Assembly (NCBI GenBank): GCA_021292165.1
Contig: CM037877.1
Span: 213,590,716-213,654,715 of the forward strand
Source: Shinisaurus crocodilurus
Taxonomy: Eukaryota; Chordata; Lepidosauria; Squamata; Shinisauridae
DNA length: 64,000 bases
Direction of reading: 5' to 3'
The number at the start of each line of letters is the position of its first letter. Position 1 is the stretch's first letter. Shown piece by piece: positions 43,321 through 54,046 of the stretch. The notes beneath the pieces are model-generated. The model made no database searches and had not been told where the DNA came from. It worked only from the letters and a program-made list of their open reading frames with translations. Position numbers and translations under genes: made by a program.

Positions 43321-43387
43321 CATTTGTGTTAATTGTGTTGCTGCTGGCAGTTAAAATGATTTACCAGAGATATCGTTCCATGTAAGG
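43321..43387 (+). CDS. Gene A exon: rest of transmembrane segment and cytoplasmic tail
   Basis: Acceptor TTTTCTTTAAG| is followed by codons FVLIVLLLAV, then the basic tail KMIYQRYRSM and a TAA at 43383. The stop-transfer residues (K, R, R) right after the helix fit a type I membrane protein with the CCPs outside. Two identical donors, GTAAGG at 43382 and at 43388, overlap the stop codon. Using the second keeps the TAA and places the rest in the 3' UTR. Using the first removes the stop and could extend the tail into a later exon. The second has the better exon side (AGG|GTAAGG), so I end the exon there. Confidence 0.8.
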
Positions 43388-43389
43388 GT

Positions 43390-44268
43390 AAGGCTTTTGT
43401 TATTACCAAACTCTTCTTCACATTTGCATTCTAAAGACCAGTTCACACATTACCTACACAAAGATTATTTCCAGGTAGAGAAAAGAGTGTAGGCTGTATC
43501 ATCTGAACTGCAGTTTGAGTGTTCTTTTTGCTTTGAATATACACTGACAGAATAGTTGAGATGAGCTGTGGCTGCCCAATCAGTGAGTCCCTGCAAAAGG
43601 AAAATTAACACTGCGCTTTAAATTAAGTAATTATGGTCTTTTTCATTATCATTCACTATGATACTCCTTTTAAGAGAGAGAAGAGTAGGTCTAGGATCTG
43701 AAGCACCATGTGTATAGCATTCCATGTATGATTGGGAACTTTTCACCTTTTGGCAGCCAGCCCCTATAGCCCCCATGAGGTGCAAGGAGCTGTCACTGGA
43801 AGGAAGTGCAAGTCACCCCTTTCCTGATGCACCTATGGAAGCACTTTATATATGTGCAATAACCTCTTTGGACCCCCACTTGCTGTGAATTGGAGCTCTG
43901 ACCACTAGTCAGATTTAATTGATTGATGGGTGAATGCACCCATTGGTGGCACTGATTTGATGGCTCATCTTTATTTTTTAAGGCTCTTTTGGTTTGGTTT
44001 GTTACAGAATGAGAAAATTAAAGATGGCTTTTCTTCTAAAAACATGTGATACCTTTGGTTTATTAAATAGATATCTTATAGTTGCAAAAAGAAACAGTGT
44101 GCATCATCAGAAAAAGGCAGCTATATTGAAGTTTTGGTATGCCACCATTATTTTCTTTTAATCAACTTGTTACAAGTTATATAATTAGTTGAGAGCCCTA
44201 GAGGACACACTTGCATGAAGAAAGTGAACAAGAAAGATCTGCCACCATTATACATATTGGGAAGCTAC
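43390..44268. other. Gene A 3' intron, nothing recognised
   Basis: No exon-like frame or named repeat. Confidence 0.4.
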
Positions 44269-45362
44269 TGGTCGTGTTCGCACAGCACAAGAACCTACCC
44301 TGCGAATATGCTATGCAACCCACAGTGCACCTGGCAGATGATCGGGCTCACCATGGGTTGTCCCTCCTTCCTCTTTGGTCCTCCCACTGGTTTCTCAGGG
44401 ATGTGGCGGCTGAAGCTGTTTTGTCTCTTTTTCCTGCTCTGATTGTGATTTTCTTCAAACCTATCTAGCAAATTTACGGTAAGCATTTTTCGGGGGACAG
44501 GGAAATATGCAGCCATGAAATCTGCATATATTTCCCCGCTCCCCCCCATGCTCAAATTTTCTAGATAGGTTTTTTAAAAGAACCCTTTCTTTTGATAGCT
44601 GTCAAAAGTAAGTGCTCAAGAAAAGGGGGTGGGAGGTAGATCAACCCTTTCTGGAGTACCTAGAGGCTGGGGAAAGTGTGGAAAAGGTGGAGGGCACTGA
44701 GAACATTACTAAAATACTAAAAAACTAGAGGATCACACTACCAAGGGGGAGATATACTCGCTACCCTGTTTGGGGGCAAAAAAACCCTTCACTGCTTTGC
44801 TTTTCCATTGACAGCTCACCAATTGACAGCTGTCAAGTGTGCACAAAGTAACCTATATGCAGCCTCGCTTGGTCAGTGTCCATGGATGTTAACTACTGCA
44901 TTTTGACAGCATACATTTATATTGGCCAGGCAAGACTCCATATTTTGGACAGCCATGCACTTGCAAAGGACTGGGAATTTAAAAAAAATAAATTAAAAAA
45001 TTACGATCTGAATTGCACACATTTCTGCCGCCCCATATATTTTTTTAAAGGGTAATGAGCCAGTGATGGTCGCTCCAAAGTGCCACCTGGGCAAAGGCGG
45101 AGTGGCTGTTACTGGCGACGTTTACTGGGGGCTGCAGGAAAAAAACCCACAGGTGAACGAAAACAGTGCTGGGGAGACAAGATGGTTTCTGCCATGCAGC
45201 ACCCTGGGCTACTGGTTGGAGGACTGGGGGCGGGGGAAGGAGGAGGAGAACAACCCATGGTAAGCCCAATCATCTGTCGGGTGCACTGTGGGTTGTTCTG
45301 CAAACAACCCACACTGTGTAGCTTATTTGCAGAATGGGTTGCCGTGTTGTATGAACTTGCCC
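44269..45362. mobile_element. hAT-like element with long inverted ends (family H1), 1.1 kb
   Basis: The left 100 bases ('CGTGTTCGCACAGCACAAG', 'ACCCACAGTGCACCTGGC', 'AGATGATCGGGCTCACCATG') are mirrored at the right ('CATGGTAAGCCCAATCATCT', 'GGGTGCACTGTGGGTTG', 'GCCGTGTTGTATGAACTTG'). The interior has only chance frames. It is the fullest H1 copy in the window. Confidence 0.65.
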
Positions 45363-45664
45363 ACCGTGTACCACGTTTCATTCATGTACTCAAAGCAAAA
45401 TAAATGTATTCATACATGACAGTGTACATATTTTTCCCTTATGGAGATCATCTTCATGCAAGGAAAAATGTTGGGAAATGCTATTCTGTTTCAAAGTGCT
45501 GGTGTTTATGAAAAAAGCAATAAAGGGCACAGGCTTGACAAGACTACCTCTGAACTAAAAAGGGGATATAATCATCTTCAAAATTAAAAATTAATTGCAG
45601 TGCTAAAATCCTTCTACGTTTGGTCTACTTTTTATCATTAAAACCCACCTCATTCTTTTTCCAG
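45363..45664. other. Gene A 3' intron, nothing recognised
   Basis: AT-rich DNA with a polypyrimidine tract at its right end. Confidence 0.4.
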
Positions 45665-45779
45665 TGCTATATTTTTTCCTTATCATTCAACAAATCAACA
45701 ACTGCAAAGTGTTACCGAAGTATTGACAGTTCATACAATAAAGTACAGTGTCCCTTAAAGCTATGTCATTGCCATTTAG
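45665..45779 (+). other. Candidate gene A exon: alternative tail or 3' UTR
   Basis: It has a strong acceptor (CATTCTTTTTCCAG|) and a near-consensus donor (TTAG|GTAAGT) around 115 bases. If the early donor at 43382 is used, the frame stays open for 30 codons to a TAA at 45756 and ends in '...TVHTIKYSVP', an alternative cytoplasmic tail. If the late donor is used, it is 3' UTR. Nothing in the peptide is a motif I recognise. Splice signals are the main evidence. Confidence 0.45.
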
Positions 45780-45823
45780 GTAAGTGTTTAAGAACATATT
45801 ATTCAGTTTAAAATATCTTATAG

Positions 45824-46185
45824 CAGGAATGGGTAACTTGTGGCCCTAAGGCCAGATGCGGTCTTCGACCTAATTTCATGCAGCCCTCAGCCTAATTTCA
45901 AAAGCCTCTTTGCATGCAATCAGTTCAGATCTCTGGCAAGAGTGATCTGCCCCTTCCCCAGCAGCCAGCTGTGTGGGTAGGAAGAGGGAGACTGAGAAAA
46001 GGGGATGGCATAAAGAGAGAGAATAGAGTGGCAGAAACAAAAAGAGGAAAGGGGTGGTCCACCCTATTTTGGTTCCAGCCCTGCCCACCACTGGCTTTAA
46101 CTCTGATCACCATGGACATGCAGCCCCTTACAGATTACCCATGAGACGATGCAGCTCTTGATAGAAAAAAGATTGCCCACTCCTG
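45824..46185. mobile_element. Non-autonomous hAT element, 362 bp
   Basis: CAGGAATGGGTAACTTGTGG at the left, 'GATTGCCCACTCCTG' at the right, flanked by TCTTATAG / TCTTATTA (6 of 8 match). Confidence 0.65.
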
Positions 46186-46193
46186 TCTTATTA

Positions 46194-47221
46194 TAATGAA
46201 TGTGAAAATTCATAGAATGGACATCAGTGTGAGTGGGAAATTATGGGCCTTATTAAATATTACATGCAAATACATGTAATTAAATTCTGACAGCCATTTT
46301 TAAAAAGAAATAGCAGCTTCAGAATGGATGAATTTAGAGTGAAGAAAGTTGAGGTTTCCTAACCCTTCCTCTGTCATGATCTCCACTTTAAATTATCCCT
46401 GAAACTGAAAACCCATGATGGGAAAGCAGTTTGTTGGGGGGTGGGGGTGGTTGGATCAGAGAAGCCGTTGGCATGAGAAGGATTAAGCACTGCTTTGTCT
46501 CTTCCATCCTAAATTCCTGCCCTTCCAAAGCTGCGCAAGAAACAAGACTGTCTGGGTTTAGTTTCATGCATCTCCATGTAGCATTTAGGTAGGCCCCATT
46601 AACCATCTGTTGTTTAGTTATAAATAGTACATGCTGTTAGACAACAAATACTAGATTATATGAAATTTGCCAAGTTAGAAAAGCCAGATTTCTTTGATTA
46701 TTTGAGTTGGAGAATTCTAGCAGTCACATAATGTAACTCTACCTGTATTTTAAATAGTTATAGTTTCCACATAAACAACTATTAATGCCATTACATTTAA
46801 TTAATTCCTTGTTACATTTATATTCTATATTTCCTGCAAGAACCCCTGTGAAGTAGGGTAGCTAAGAGGGGCTTGCCCACAAGTGAGTTTATAGATAAGC
46901 AAAAAGATATTACTAGATATTGCAAAATCTACCTAAACATGGTAATCTTCTGATGGATATTAGTTAATACTATATGGTATTCATGTTCCTTAAACAGAAA
47001 ATCTATGCTATGCAAATTCTCCAGAAAACTGAGTATTTTTATTCCTGAAAATGAAAAGGATAAAACTATCATTTTTGAGCTGGAGAAAGCAGAACTGGGT
47101 ACAGTATTATATGTGACCACAGTATTAGATTATATAATGTCATTACATAACTTAGTTTTCTTTTCAGTCTATATTGTAATACTTCGTAACAATGAATTTG
47201 CCTTTTTTTAAAAAGCCACAG
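46194..47221. other. Gene A 3' intron, nothing firm
   Basis: A frame at 47005-47211 begins after an AG (46998) but has no good donor, so I do not call an exon. The rest is AT-rich. Confidence 0.4.
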
Positions 47222-47260
47222 TAGATTTGGCTGCTTCTGTAGTGCTATGTGAATATGACG
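47222..47260 (+). other. Candidate gene A 3' UTR exon
   Basis: 39 bases between a usable acceptor (AAAGCCACAG|) and a consensus donor (GACG|GTATGT). No coding frame is needed if the stop at 43383 is used. Confidence 0.45.
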
Positions 47261-47849
47261 GTATGTGTGACACTAGCATCTATTCGTTAGTGTCCATAAC
47301 AGCAAATCTTCATTGGAATGTTTATTTTTTTCTGCCAGTGACTAGGTGTTTTGATTTTAATTCAAAGATGATTTGCACTAGGAAATTTGCACTATATTGA
47401 AGTGTAGTTAATGTGAATTATATTAAACTTACATTCATATTGTCTTTCTTTCTCCATGAACAGTTGCTGTTCTAAGAAGACCACTGAGATAATAATATAA
47501 GTCAAGTATGCTACAATATCTAAGAGGCTTAAGATGTATATCAAGAGCAATGTTTAACTACAAATGTTATTGCTGCTGCACATTGCAGGGTTCTACACGA
47601 ACAAACTATTTCACAGTCAAGCCACTTCTGAGATAAATGTTATAAGAAATACAAACTGTCACCCCCCCCCCCCCAATGCTAGCCCCATTCTGACTGTTCT
47701 CTCTACCCCTCTCTATTGTCTAGTGCAACTTACCCTGTATCCTTATTGCACTTGTACATATCCCTGACCATGCTTCACATCATTGACTGCTTCTTGCATG
47801 GAACTGTACAGCAGAAAGAAGTTAGGACATGGGGTAAGTTGTACTAGAT

Positions 47850-47985
47850 CAGTCTTTCTAAACTTGTGTCGTCTCCAGATGTTTTGGCCTACAAGTCCTG
47901 TCAGTCCAACCCAACATAGCCAATGGTCAGGGATGATGGGAGTTATAGTCCAAAACATCTGGAAAGACCCAGGTTGGGGAAGACT
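47850..47985. mobile_element. Palindromic MITE (family M3) in the likely 3' UTR
   Basis: 'AGTCTTTCTAAACTTGTG' pairs with 'ACCCAGGTTGGGGAAGACT'; 'CCAGATGTTTTGG' pairs with 'CCAAAACATCTGG'. In RNA this would fold into a long hairpin. Confidence 0.75.
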
Positions 47986-48437
47986 ATTCACAACATTACA
48001 GGAAGGGTGGGGATGGACTGAGAGGACTATTAGTTTTTCATGTACCTTCTAATTCACCATGCGAAAGCTTGTCAGTTTTGCTACCCATGAGAAAGGCAAC
48101 AAATCTAACATGGTTCTCTTGAATTAATTTTTAAGTCTATATGTCCAAATGTTTTCATAGTTCCACTGTTGTAAATGACAGCCATTGGTATTACCTATGA
48201 TTGTTTTGCTAAATTACACTAAGCTACTTTTTCACCTCCCCTTTTAATTTTACAAGTTTCCAGATGTCATTCTGGGATAAATCTTTACCTTCAAGACTGA
48301 TTTAATTCTTCTTCAAGCACTTCATTTATATTTACCACTGTTTAAGGCTACATTGTATAAATTTCTGAAGATAATGTTATACTTATATGAATCAACCCCT
48401 TAAGATTAAATGTATAATGTATATTGCTTTTGTATGA

Positions 48438-48443
48438 AATAAA
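48438..48443 (+). promoter_or_regulatory. Poly(A) signal, gene A
   Basis: AATAAA in an AT-rich setting, about 5 kb after the stop codon. It is the first plausible one after the terminal acceptor. Confidence 0.5.
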
Positions 48444-48600
48444 TATCATGCATATACATAAGATCTTAAATCTTTAGTTTTTAAATGGTGCTTAGATGCT
48501 GTGCCACTTTTGATCTTTTTATGATGTTAATAGTCTACTTCCCCTAAGGAATAATTATTGTTGAGATTTATCCAGAATGTATTGTTTATCTGAAATGTGC

Positions 48601-49411
48601 TGATAGGCAAGCGTGCTGGGCTGAAAACAACAGAATGAAATTTAATAGGGATAAATGCCAAGTGATGCACCTAGGAAAAAGAAACCAAGTGCACACTTAC
48701 AGGATGGGGGATACTTGGCTCAACAATACTACAAGTGAGAAGGATCTTGGAATTGTTGTAGTTCACAAGCTGAATATGAGCCAGCAATGTGATGTGGCTG
48801 CAAAAAAGGCAAATGCTATTTTGGGTTGCATTAATAGAAGTATAGCTTCCAAATCGCAGGAAGTACTAGTTCCCCTCTACTCAGCACTGGTTAGGCCTCA
48901 TCTTGAGTACTGCGTCCAGTTCTGGGCACCACATTTTAAGAAGGATGTAGACAAACTGGAGAGGGTTGAGGAGAGCAACAAAGATTATTAGGGGACTGGA
49001 AACAAAGCCCTATGAGGAGAGACTGAAAGAACTGGGTGTGTTTAGCCTTCAGAAGAGAAGACTGAGGGGAGATATGATAGTACTCTTCAGGTACTTGAAA
49101 GGTGTCACACAGAAGAGGGCCAGGATCTCTTCTTGACCATCACAGATTGCAGGACACAGAATAATGGGCTCAAGTTACAGGAAGCCAGATTCCGCCTGGA
49201 CATCAGGAAAAAATTCCTGACAGTTAGAGCAATACGCCAATGGAACCAACTACCTAAGAATGTAGTGGGTTCTCCAACACCGGAGGCATTCAAGGTGCAG
49301 CTAGACAGCCATCTGTCAAGGATGCTTTGACTGGGATTCCTGCATTGAGCAGGGGGCTGGACTCGATGGCCTTATAGGCCCCTTCCAACTCTACTATTCT
49401 ATGATTCTGTG
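48601..49411 (+). mobile_element. CR1 LINE, 3' 0.8 kb
   Basis: Frame 48635-48991 reads 'MKFNRDKCQVMHLGKRN', 'EKDLGIVVVHKLNMSQQCD', 'ILGCINRSIASKSQEVLVPL' and 'LVRPHLEYCVQFWAPHFKKD', the end of the CR1 RT. The C-terminus continues at 49133-49330 ('LDIRKKFLTVRAIRQWNQLP') after a frameshift near 48990. The 3' end 'GGACTCGATGGCCTTATAGG' with 'ATTCTATGATTCTG' is the typical CR1 end and the one borrowed by the 5S-derived SINEs. Severe 5' truncation is normal for CR1. Confidence 0.9.
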
Positions 49412-49754
49412 AGATTAAATTTATTTAATTATATTTTTAATCTATCTGATCCATGATAACAAAAGAATTGCCTTGCTGTCTCAGTAAAAGGACCTATCTA
49501 GTTCAACATTGCATTTTTCAGCGGCAGTCAGCCAGATGACTCTAGAAGCTTCCAAACCCCAGTGTGCACTGCTTTACCCTTAACTTGCGTTAACTTAACC
49601 TTATTTATCATTTTTGTTGCCCTTCCTCGAATTGGAAGTTCATTGGTGCTCTTCAGTCTGCATGGGGTTTTGCCATCCTGAAAAATTTCATGCCATCTGG
49701 AAACTTTATCACCTCAGTGCTCACCACTGACACCAGATAATTTACGAACACATG
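49412..49754. other. Intergenic, nothing recognised
   Basis: No supported feature. Confidence 0.4.
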
Positions 49755-50182
49755 GGCATCCAGTGTGGCTGCCCATAACCCTCCAAACTCAGAGGATTAT
49801 GAGCATCCAGTGGAGGGCAGGAGTATACTTCTCCTGCCCTGCAAAAGACTTAGCTGATTCTGGCTGCCTGTCTTCTGGTCCTGCACGTGAGGAGGAGAGG
49901 CTGAGGCACCACCGCCAGGATACATCATATCCTGGCGGAACCTCCCTTCTTCCCCTCTGCCTCCTAGAACACTCACAAACCTCCAGCTATGAGGTTGGTC
50001 TTCTGACCTCGGAGCTGCAGCTGGTGTGGAAAGAACTGCTGGCCGTGAGAGCAGAAGGAGGGTGCTTTGAGGTCAAAGTCCCAACTCCAACCCTGGAGGA
50101 CATTTCCGAGGTCAGAGCTGGGACTCCAAACTCTCCTATGGCCGTCTGGACAGTGTCTAGTGGCCACAGGATTGTGCCCTAA
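49755..50182. repeat. GC-rich ~430 bp dispersed repeat (family R), copy 6
   Basis: 'AACTCAGAGGATTATGAGC', 'GGAGAGGCTGAGGCACC', 'GGATACATCATATCCTGG', 'GAAAGAACTGCTGGCC', ending 'CACAGGATTGTGCCC'. Collinear with copy 1. Within it 'CGCCAGGATACATCATATCC' forms a small palindrome. Confidence 0.65.
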
Positions 50183-50487
50183 ATAGCATTTAGTCCTTGG
50201 TGGACCACATTTCCCTCCATTGCAGGAACTATTTGCCCAGACTCCCTCTACTCTCTTCATCCTGTTCTTTAACCAGTTACTGATCCACATGAGAACCTGC
50301 CCTCTAATACCTATGTCTTTAAGATCTGTCCCAAGTTACATGCATTTTGATGTCCTGAAAAATTTTCACGATCACACCTTTTGGATAAGTTGTTTAAAAG
50401 CTGCCCTATAACCTTTTTGATATTAAGTCCCAGTACAGCTAAAGTGGAAGCTATTTCTTTTATATAGGCTCCACTTGTCCCAAAATT
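50183..50487. repeat. Possible LINE/CR1-like remnant, uncertain
   Basis: Sequence such as 'TTAACCAGTTACTGATCCAC' looks like an old repeat but I cannot place it. No gene. Confidence 0.25.
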
Positions 50488-50645
50488 CATAGATTTCATA
50501 GATCATAGAGTTGGAAGGAGCCTACAAGGCTATCAAGTCCAACCCCCTGCTCAATACAGGAAACTAGAGGAGGGGTCTCCCATCCAAGTAATAACCAGGC
50601 TTGACCCTGCTTAGCTTTCCACGTGCAGACAAGCTGAGCCAGCGT
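50488..50645 (-). mobile_element. 5S-derived SINE with CR1-type tail
   Basis: Minus strand 'GGAAAGCTAAGCAGGGTCAA', 'TTACTTGGATGGGAGACC', 'CAGGGGGTTGGACTTGATAG'. Same subfamily as 29408-29580. Confidence 0.85.
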
Positions 50646-51668
50646 ATGTTCTCCAGTACCTAATATATTTAAACCCTTCCTCTCAATACCATCATCTCAT
50701 CCATGCATTAAGACCCACATCTGCACCTGTCTAAGTGGCTTAGCATGTGGAAGAGGAAGTATTTCTGTAAAGAACTACAATGGAGGTCCTGGTTTTTAAC
50801 ATCTTACCTAGCAATCTACATTTTCCAGGGCCACAAACTATATTTTCCAACATCACTATGCACCACAATAATAGACTCCTCCCTTGTACTATCTACCAGC
50901 CTACATGGCATGTGGCCATGGCATACAAGGCATATGACATTGCATGTGGTATCTGCAACCTTTGCACCATGTGGGAAGTTACCCATGCAATCAACACTCC
51001 CATTTTTATGTGTTTCTAATTATTGAATCTTCCCCTGCTATTAGCCCTTCATCCCTTGAAACATATCTTTCCTCTGAGAGTTATCACTTCATCACAGAAG
51101 ATCGGGTTCTCCCCAAAACGATAATTTCTCTATCCCTCAGAATGACACCCTCCTGCCTCAAGACCCTCATTCTCCATGAGAGTAGAGCTTTCAGAATGGA
51201 AATGGGATACCTCTACTTAGGTCTTATCTACATGTCTCTTATTTGAAGAGGTTCCAAAGGACGGTCTTCTATTTGAAGAGCTGTCCAGTTTAAAGATAAC
51301 ATAAGGGAGAGAAGAGGTCCTAAAGTTACCCAACAGCAGCATCTAGACTGCAGACTAAGCAGGCACACAGCTCACCTGGTCACAGTCTTCCTCACTATGG
51401 TGAGATGTATAATATTTCTATTTAAATTATAGATATTATTTCTAAATTTGCATTCATACATAATCAGTATATGCAAATGTTATATAAATTTGTGTCCCTG
51501 GCCTCCTCAGCCTTGTTGCTGAAGTCACATAGGTGCTTAATTTGACTGGCACTTACCATTGTCTCAATACTTTGTTGCTATGAAACTTACTTGCAGAGTT
51601 ATGGCTTCTGTGCAAGCTATCCCTAGTAATATTTACTTAAAACATTTATCTTGGGAAAAATGCTTAAC
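50646..51668. other. Intergenic, nothing recognised
   Basis: Three overlapping frames at 50745-51246 have no domains; they are probably chance or an old repeat. Confidence 0.35.
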
Positions 51669-51670
51669 TA

Positions 51671-51838
51671 CAGTATTTTTCCATGTATAAGACTATACTT
51701 TTTCCTAAAATTGTTAGACTAAAAATTGAGGGTCGTCTTATACACGGAAGTAAGCCAAGGAGAGAACCGCGCAGTTGCGAAACTGCCCAGTGGGGGGCGT
51801 CTTATACATGGGGGCGTCTTATAGACGGAAAAATACGG
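51671..51838. mobile_element. pogo/Tigger-like MITE
   Basis: CAGTATTTTTCCATGTATAAG at the left, 'CTTATAGACGGAAAAATACG' at the right, TA before and GTA after. It is the reverse-complement sister of 19221-19395, including the central 'GAGAACCGCGCAGTTGCG'. Confidence 0.75.
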
Positions 51839-51839
51839 G

Positions 51840-52546
51840 TAAGCAAAAATATGCACACACAAAACCCTCAGGTGCTTTATTTTAGCATCATTTACAGAGA
51901 AGAGATACTCAAGGTTGAATTTTGTCTGACCTTTGGAATGAGTTTGAAATGCCCCAATAACCTCACAGATTCATCTTGAAACATAGAGAGCACTAACGTG
52001 AGAGTAGAAATTGAGACCATCCACCACCACACTCCAGCATCTTCTCTACAGCCCCAACATTTCAGTGCCTAATAAGCTTCTGCAGCCCTAGCAGTCTACC
52101 AAGTCCAGCCTTTCTTTTGTAAGCATGCCAGATTACAGTTGTGTAGGCTAGTTCATTTGGCTTGGAGTAGCATGGAAAGCAGAAGGTGGAAGGCCAGTTT
52201 GTGATTGTAGTCCTGCAGTTATAATCCTTTAAATTTACATAGCAGATATTTCTAACATTCTCCCACTGACAGTGTGGGAAACATACCCTATCGCCATAAT
52301 ACACTTTGCTCTATAGGTGTGTATAATAATTTTCTATATGATATGTTATCCTTTGCCTCTAAAACCTATCTAGGATCAGTGATATCATTAAAGTGCGTTA
52401 GCAGCCTCAGGTGGCAGGTTTGGGACACAGACTGTTCTAGAATGTCAAATTATACATCACTGTATGCATTTGAATTAAGAAATGTGAGCATTTATTAGAA
52501 AAGAAATGAAACAACTGAACACAAAAACAAACTCTTTGTGGTTTCT
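51840..52546. other. Intergenic, nothing recognised
   Basis: No supported feature. Confidence 0.4.
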
Positions 52547-52645
52547 GTGACTCACACTTATGGGTTATGCACCTGTGCAGAACAGTCATTTGGAACATTC
52601 TAGAGATAAACAGAATTTTAGGCAGGAGCCCCACCTACCACCTCT

Positions 52646-54046
52646 GTGCAGGTGTGGCTCCCACCTGCCTCTCAGGTGATGGACAATACTACCACTGTCT
52701 TCTATATAAACAAACAGGTGCGGGATGAGATCCCTTCCCCTCCTTCGACTCACCCTAAATTTCTGGGACTGGTGCATATGTCGCCATGTTACCCCCGTTG
52801 CTTTACAGGAATGTCCAACACTCTTGCCAACTCGCTCAGCAGGTTGAGAACTTCCCCCTCACAAGTGAGAACTCTCTCCAACAAACTCTTCAACAGATGG
52901 GGCACCTCAGCTATCAACCTCTGCTACAGCACTTATTTATTTATTATATTTATATCCCACCTTTTTTCCTGCAAGGAAACCAAGGCAGCTTACATAATCC
53001 TCTTCCTGCTCTCCATTTTATCCCCACAACAACCCTGAGGTAGGTTGAATACATTGAATATAAAATGCTACTCCTTCTGCGGCAGAGCAGGACACAACCC
53101 AGACTCTCTGGGAGATGCTTTCCTTCTTCACTGGGGAGGCACTCATTCCCGTGCTTTCCCTCTAGTCAAACAAGCGGTGAACAAGATACAGGACAATGGG
53201 GCTCACGGCATCTTGATAACACTTTGGTGGCCAAGGCAAACTTAGTTTGTGACACTTCTCCTCCTGTCCATCCACACTTTCCTCCATTTCCCTCACCTGG
53301 ATCTCCTCACAGTGAGCAACGGGAAGATCAGGCACCTGGACTTGGGGACACTACATCTCACTGAGTGGAAAATACACAACCCCTCCATTTCTCTGACAGT
53401 CCTGGAGGTGATGATGTCTTCACATAACCCTTCCACTTGGGCTTCATACTCTGCCAAATGGAAGGCCTTTCTGAAATTTCTTGCTCCAAGAGAGAAGGAT
53501 CAAGATCCTGTGGCCCACCAAACATACTGGACTTCCTTCTCTCTTTGAAATCTTGAGGTTTAGCTCTTTCTTCTATCACAGTCTACTTAGCAGCCATATT
53601 GGTCAATCATGACAATGTTGAAGGGTTCCCCCCCCCTCATATTAAATGGTTCCTTAAAGGATTTGCTAACTATCCACTAACCCCGCTGATTGCGGCCTGG
53701 CATCTGTCAGTGGCACTGGCTCAATTAATAGCCAGTCCTTTTGAACTTATGGGCCACGGTCAACCTTAGGCTCCTCACGATGGAAGTGGCTTTCCTCATT
53801 GCTGTTACTTCAGCATACACTGAGGGAGTGAACTATTGCCTTAAGGCACAACCAACCATTCCTAACTTTTCAAAAGAACGAAGCTGTGCTATACCTGTAC
53901 TGCTCTTTCCCCCCCCAAAGATTGTCTTACAATTTCATCTAACTCAGGATATTGTACTATCAACTTTCCTTCCTCAACCTACCTCCCCTGTGGAGATCAA
54001 GCTTCATTCTCTAGATGTCAGAAGAGCACTTTCTTTATGTCCATAG
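52646..54046 (+). pseudogene. DIRS RNase H and tyrosine recombinase remnants
   Basis: 'VMDNTTTVFYINKQ' (52673 on) and 'GMSNTLANSLSRL' are RNase H blocks of DIRS elements. After a SINE fragment the frame resumes with 'NIKCYSFCGRAGHNPDSLGD' and 'AFLLHWGGTHSRAFPL', then 'ILITLWWPRQT'. Frame 53249-53548 has 'SHNPSTWASYSAKWKAFLKF', the N-terminal part of the recombinase. Frame 53741-54046 has 'LRLLTMEVAFLIAVTSA' and 'FHLTQDIVLSTFLPQP', 'KLHSLDVRRALSL', the middle. The final catalytic part is frameshifted or lost. Several indels and stops; not functional. Confidence 0.75.
52928..53043 (-). repeat. SINE fragment (L2-tail type) inside the DIRS copy
   Basis: Minus-strand 'GAGGATTATGTAAGCTGCC' and the (AAAT)n end match the 3' half of 13514-13762. 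It splits the RNase H region. Confidence 0.7.

Larger units (their letters stand above)
12521..48465 (+). other. Gene A span: RCA-type CCP-domain membrane protein gene, partly decayed
   Basis: The span runs from the start codon to just past the poly(A) signal. The order is signal peptide, CCP exons, a split transmembrane segment and a short basic tail, as in membrane cofactor protein/CREM-like complement regulators. All good exons are phase 1-1, as is usual for CCP exons, so any one can be skipped without changing frame. Intact parts joined (signal, CCP1, the 24415 and 31234 CCPs, TM) would give roughly 245 residues. Two CCP exons are damaged. The gene may therefore act as a short receptor through exon skipping, or it may be a pseudogene; the sequence alone cannot decide. 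I recognise the family but not a specific symbol. Confidence 0.7.
47464..48465 (+). other. Likely gene A terminal exon, 3' UTR
   Basis: Follows a good acceptor (TTTCTTTCTCCATGAACAG|, 47461-47463) and runs to a canonical AATAAA at 48438. Non-coding throughout, with a C-run at 47660-47672 and a family M3 MITE inside (47850-47985). The assignment rests on position, splice signal and poly(A) signal. Confidence 0.5.

Noticed and set aside
47005..47211. 68-codon frame with an acidic/basic mix, possible cytoplasmic exon
   Set aside because: There is an AG before it but no good donor, and the frame has no link in phase to the TM exon.
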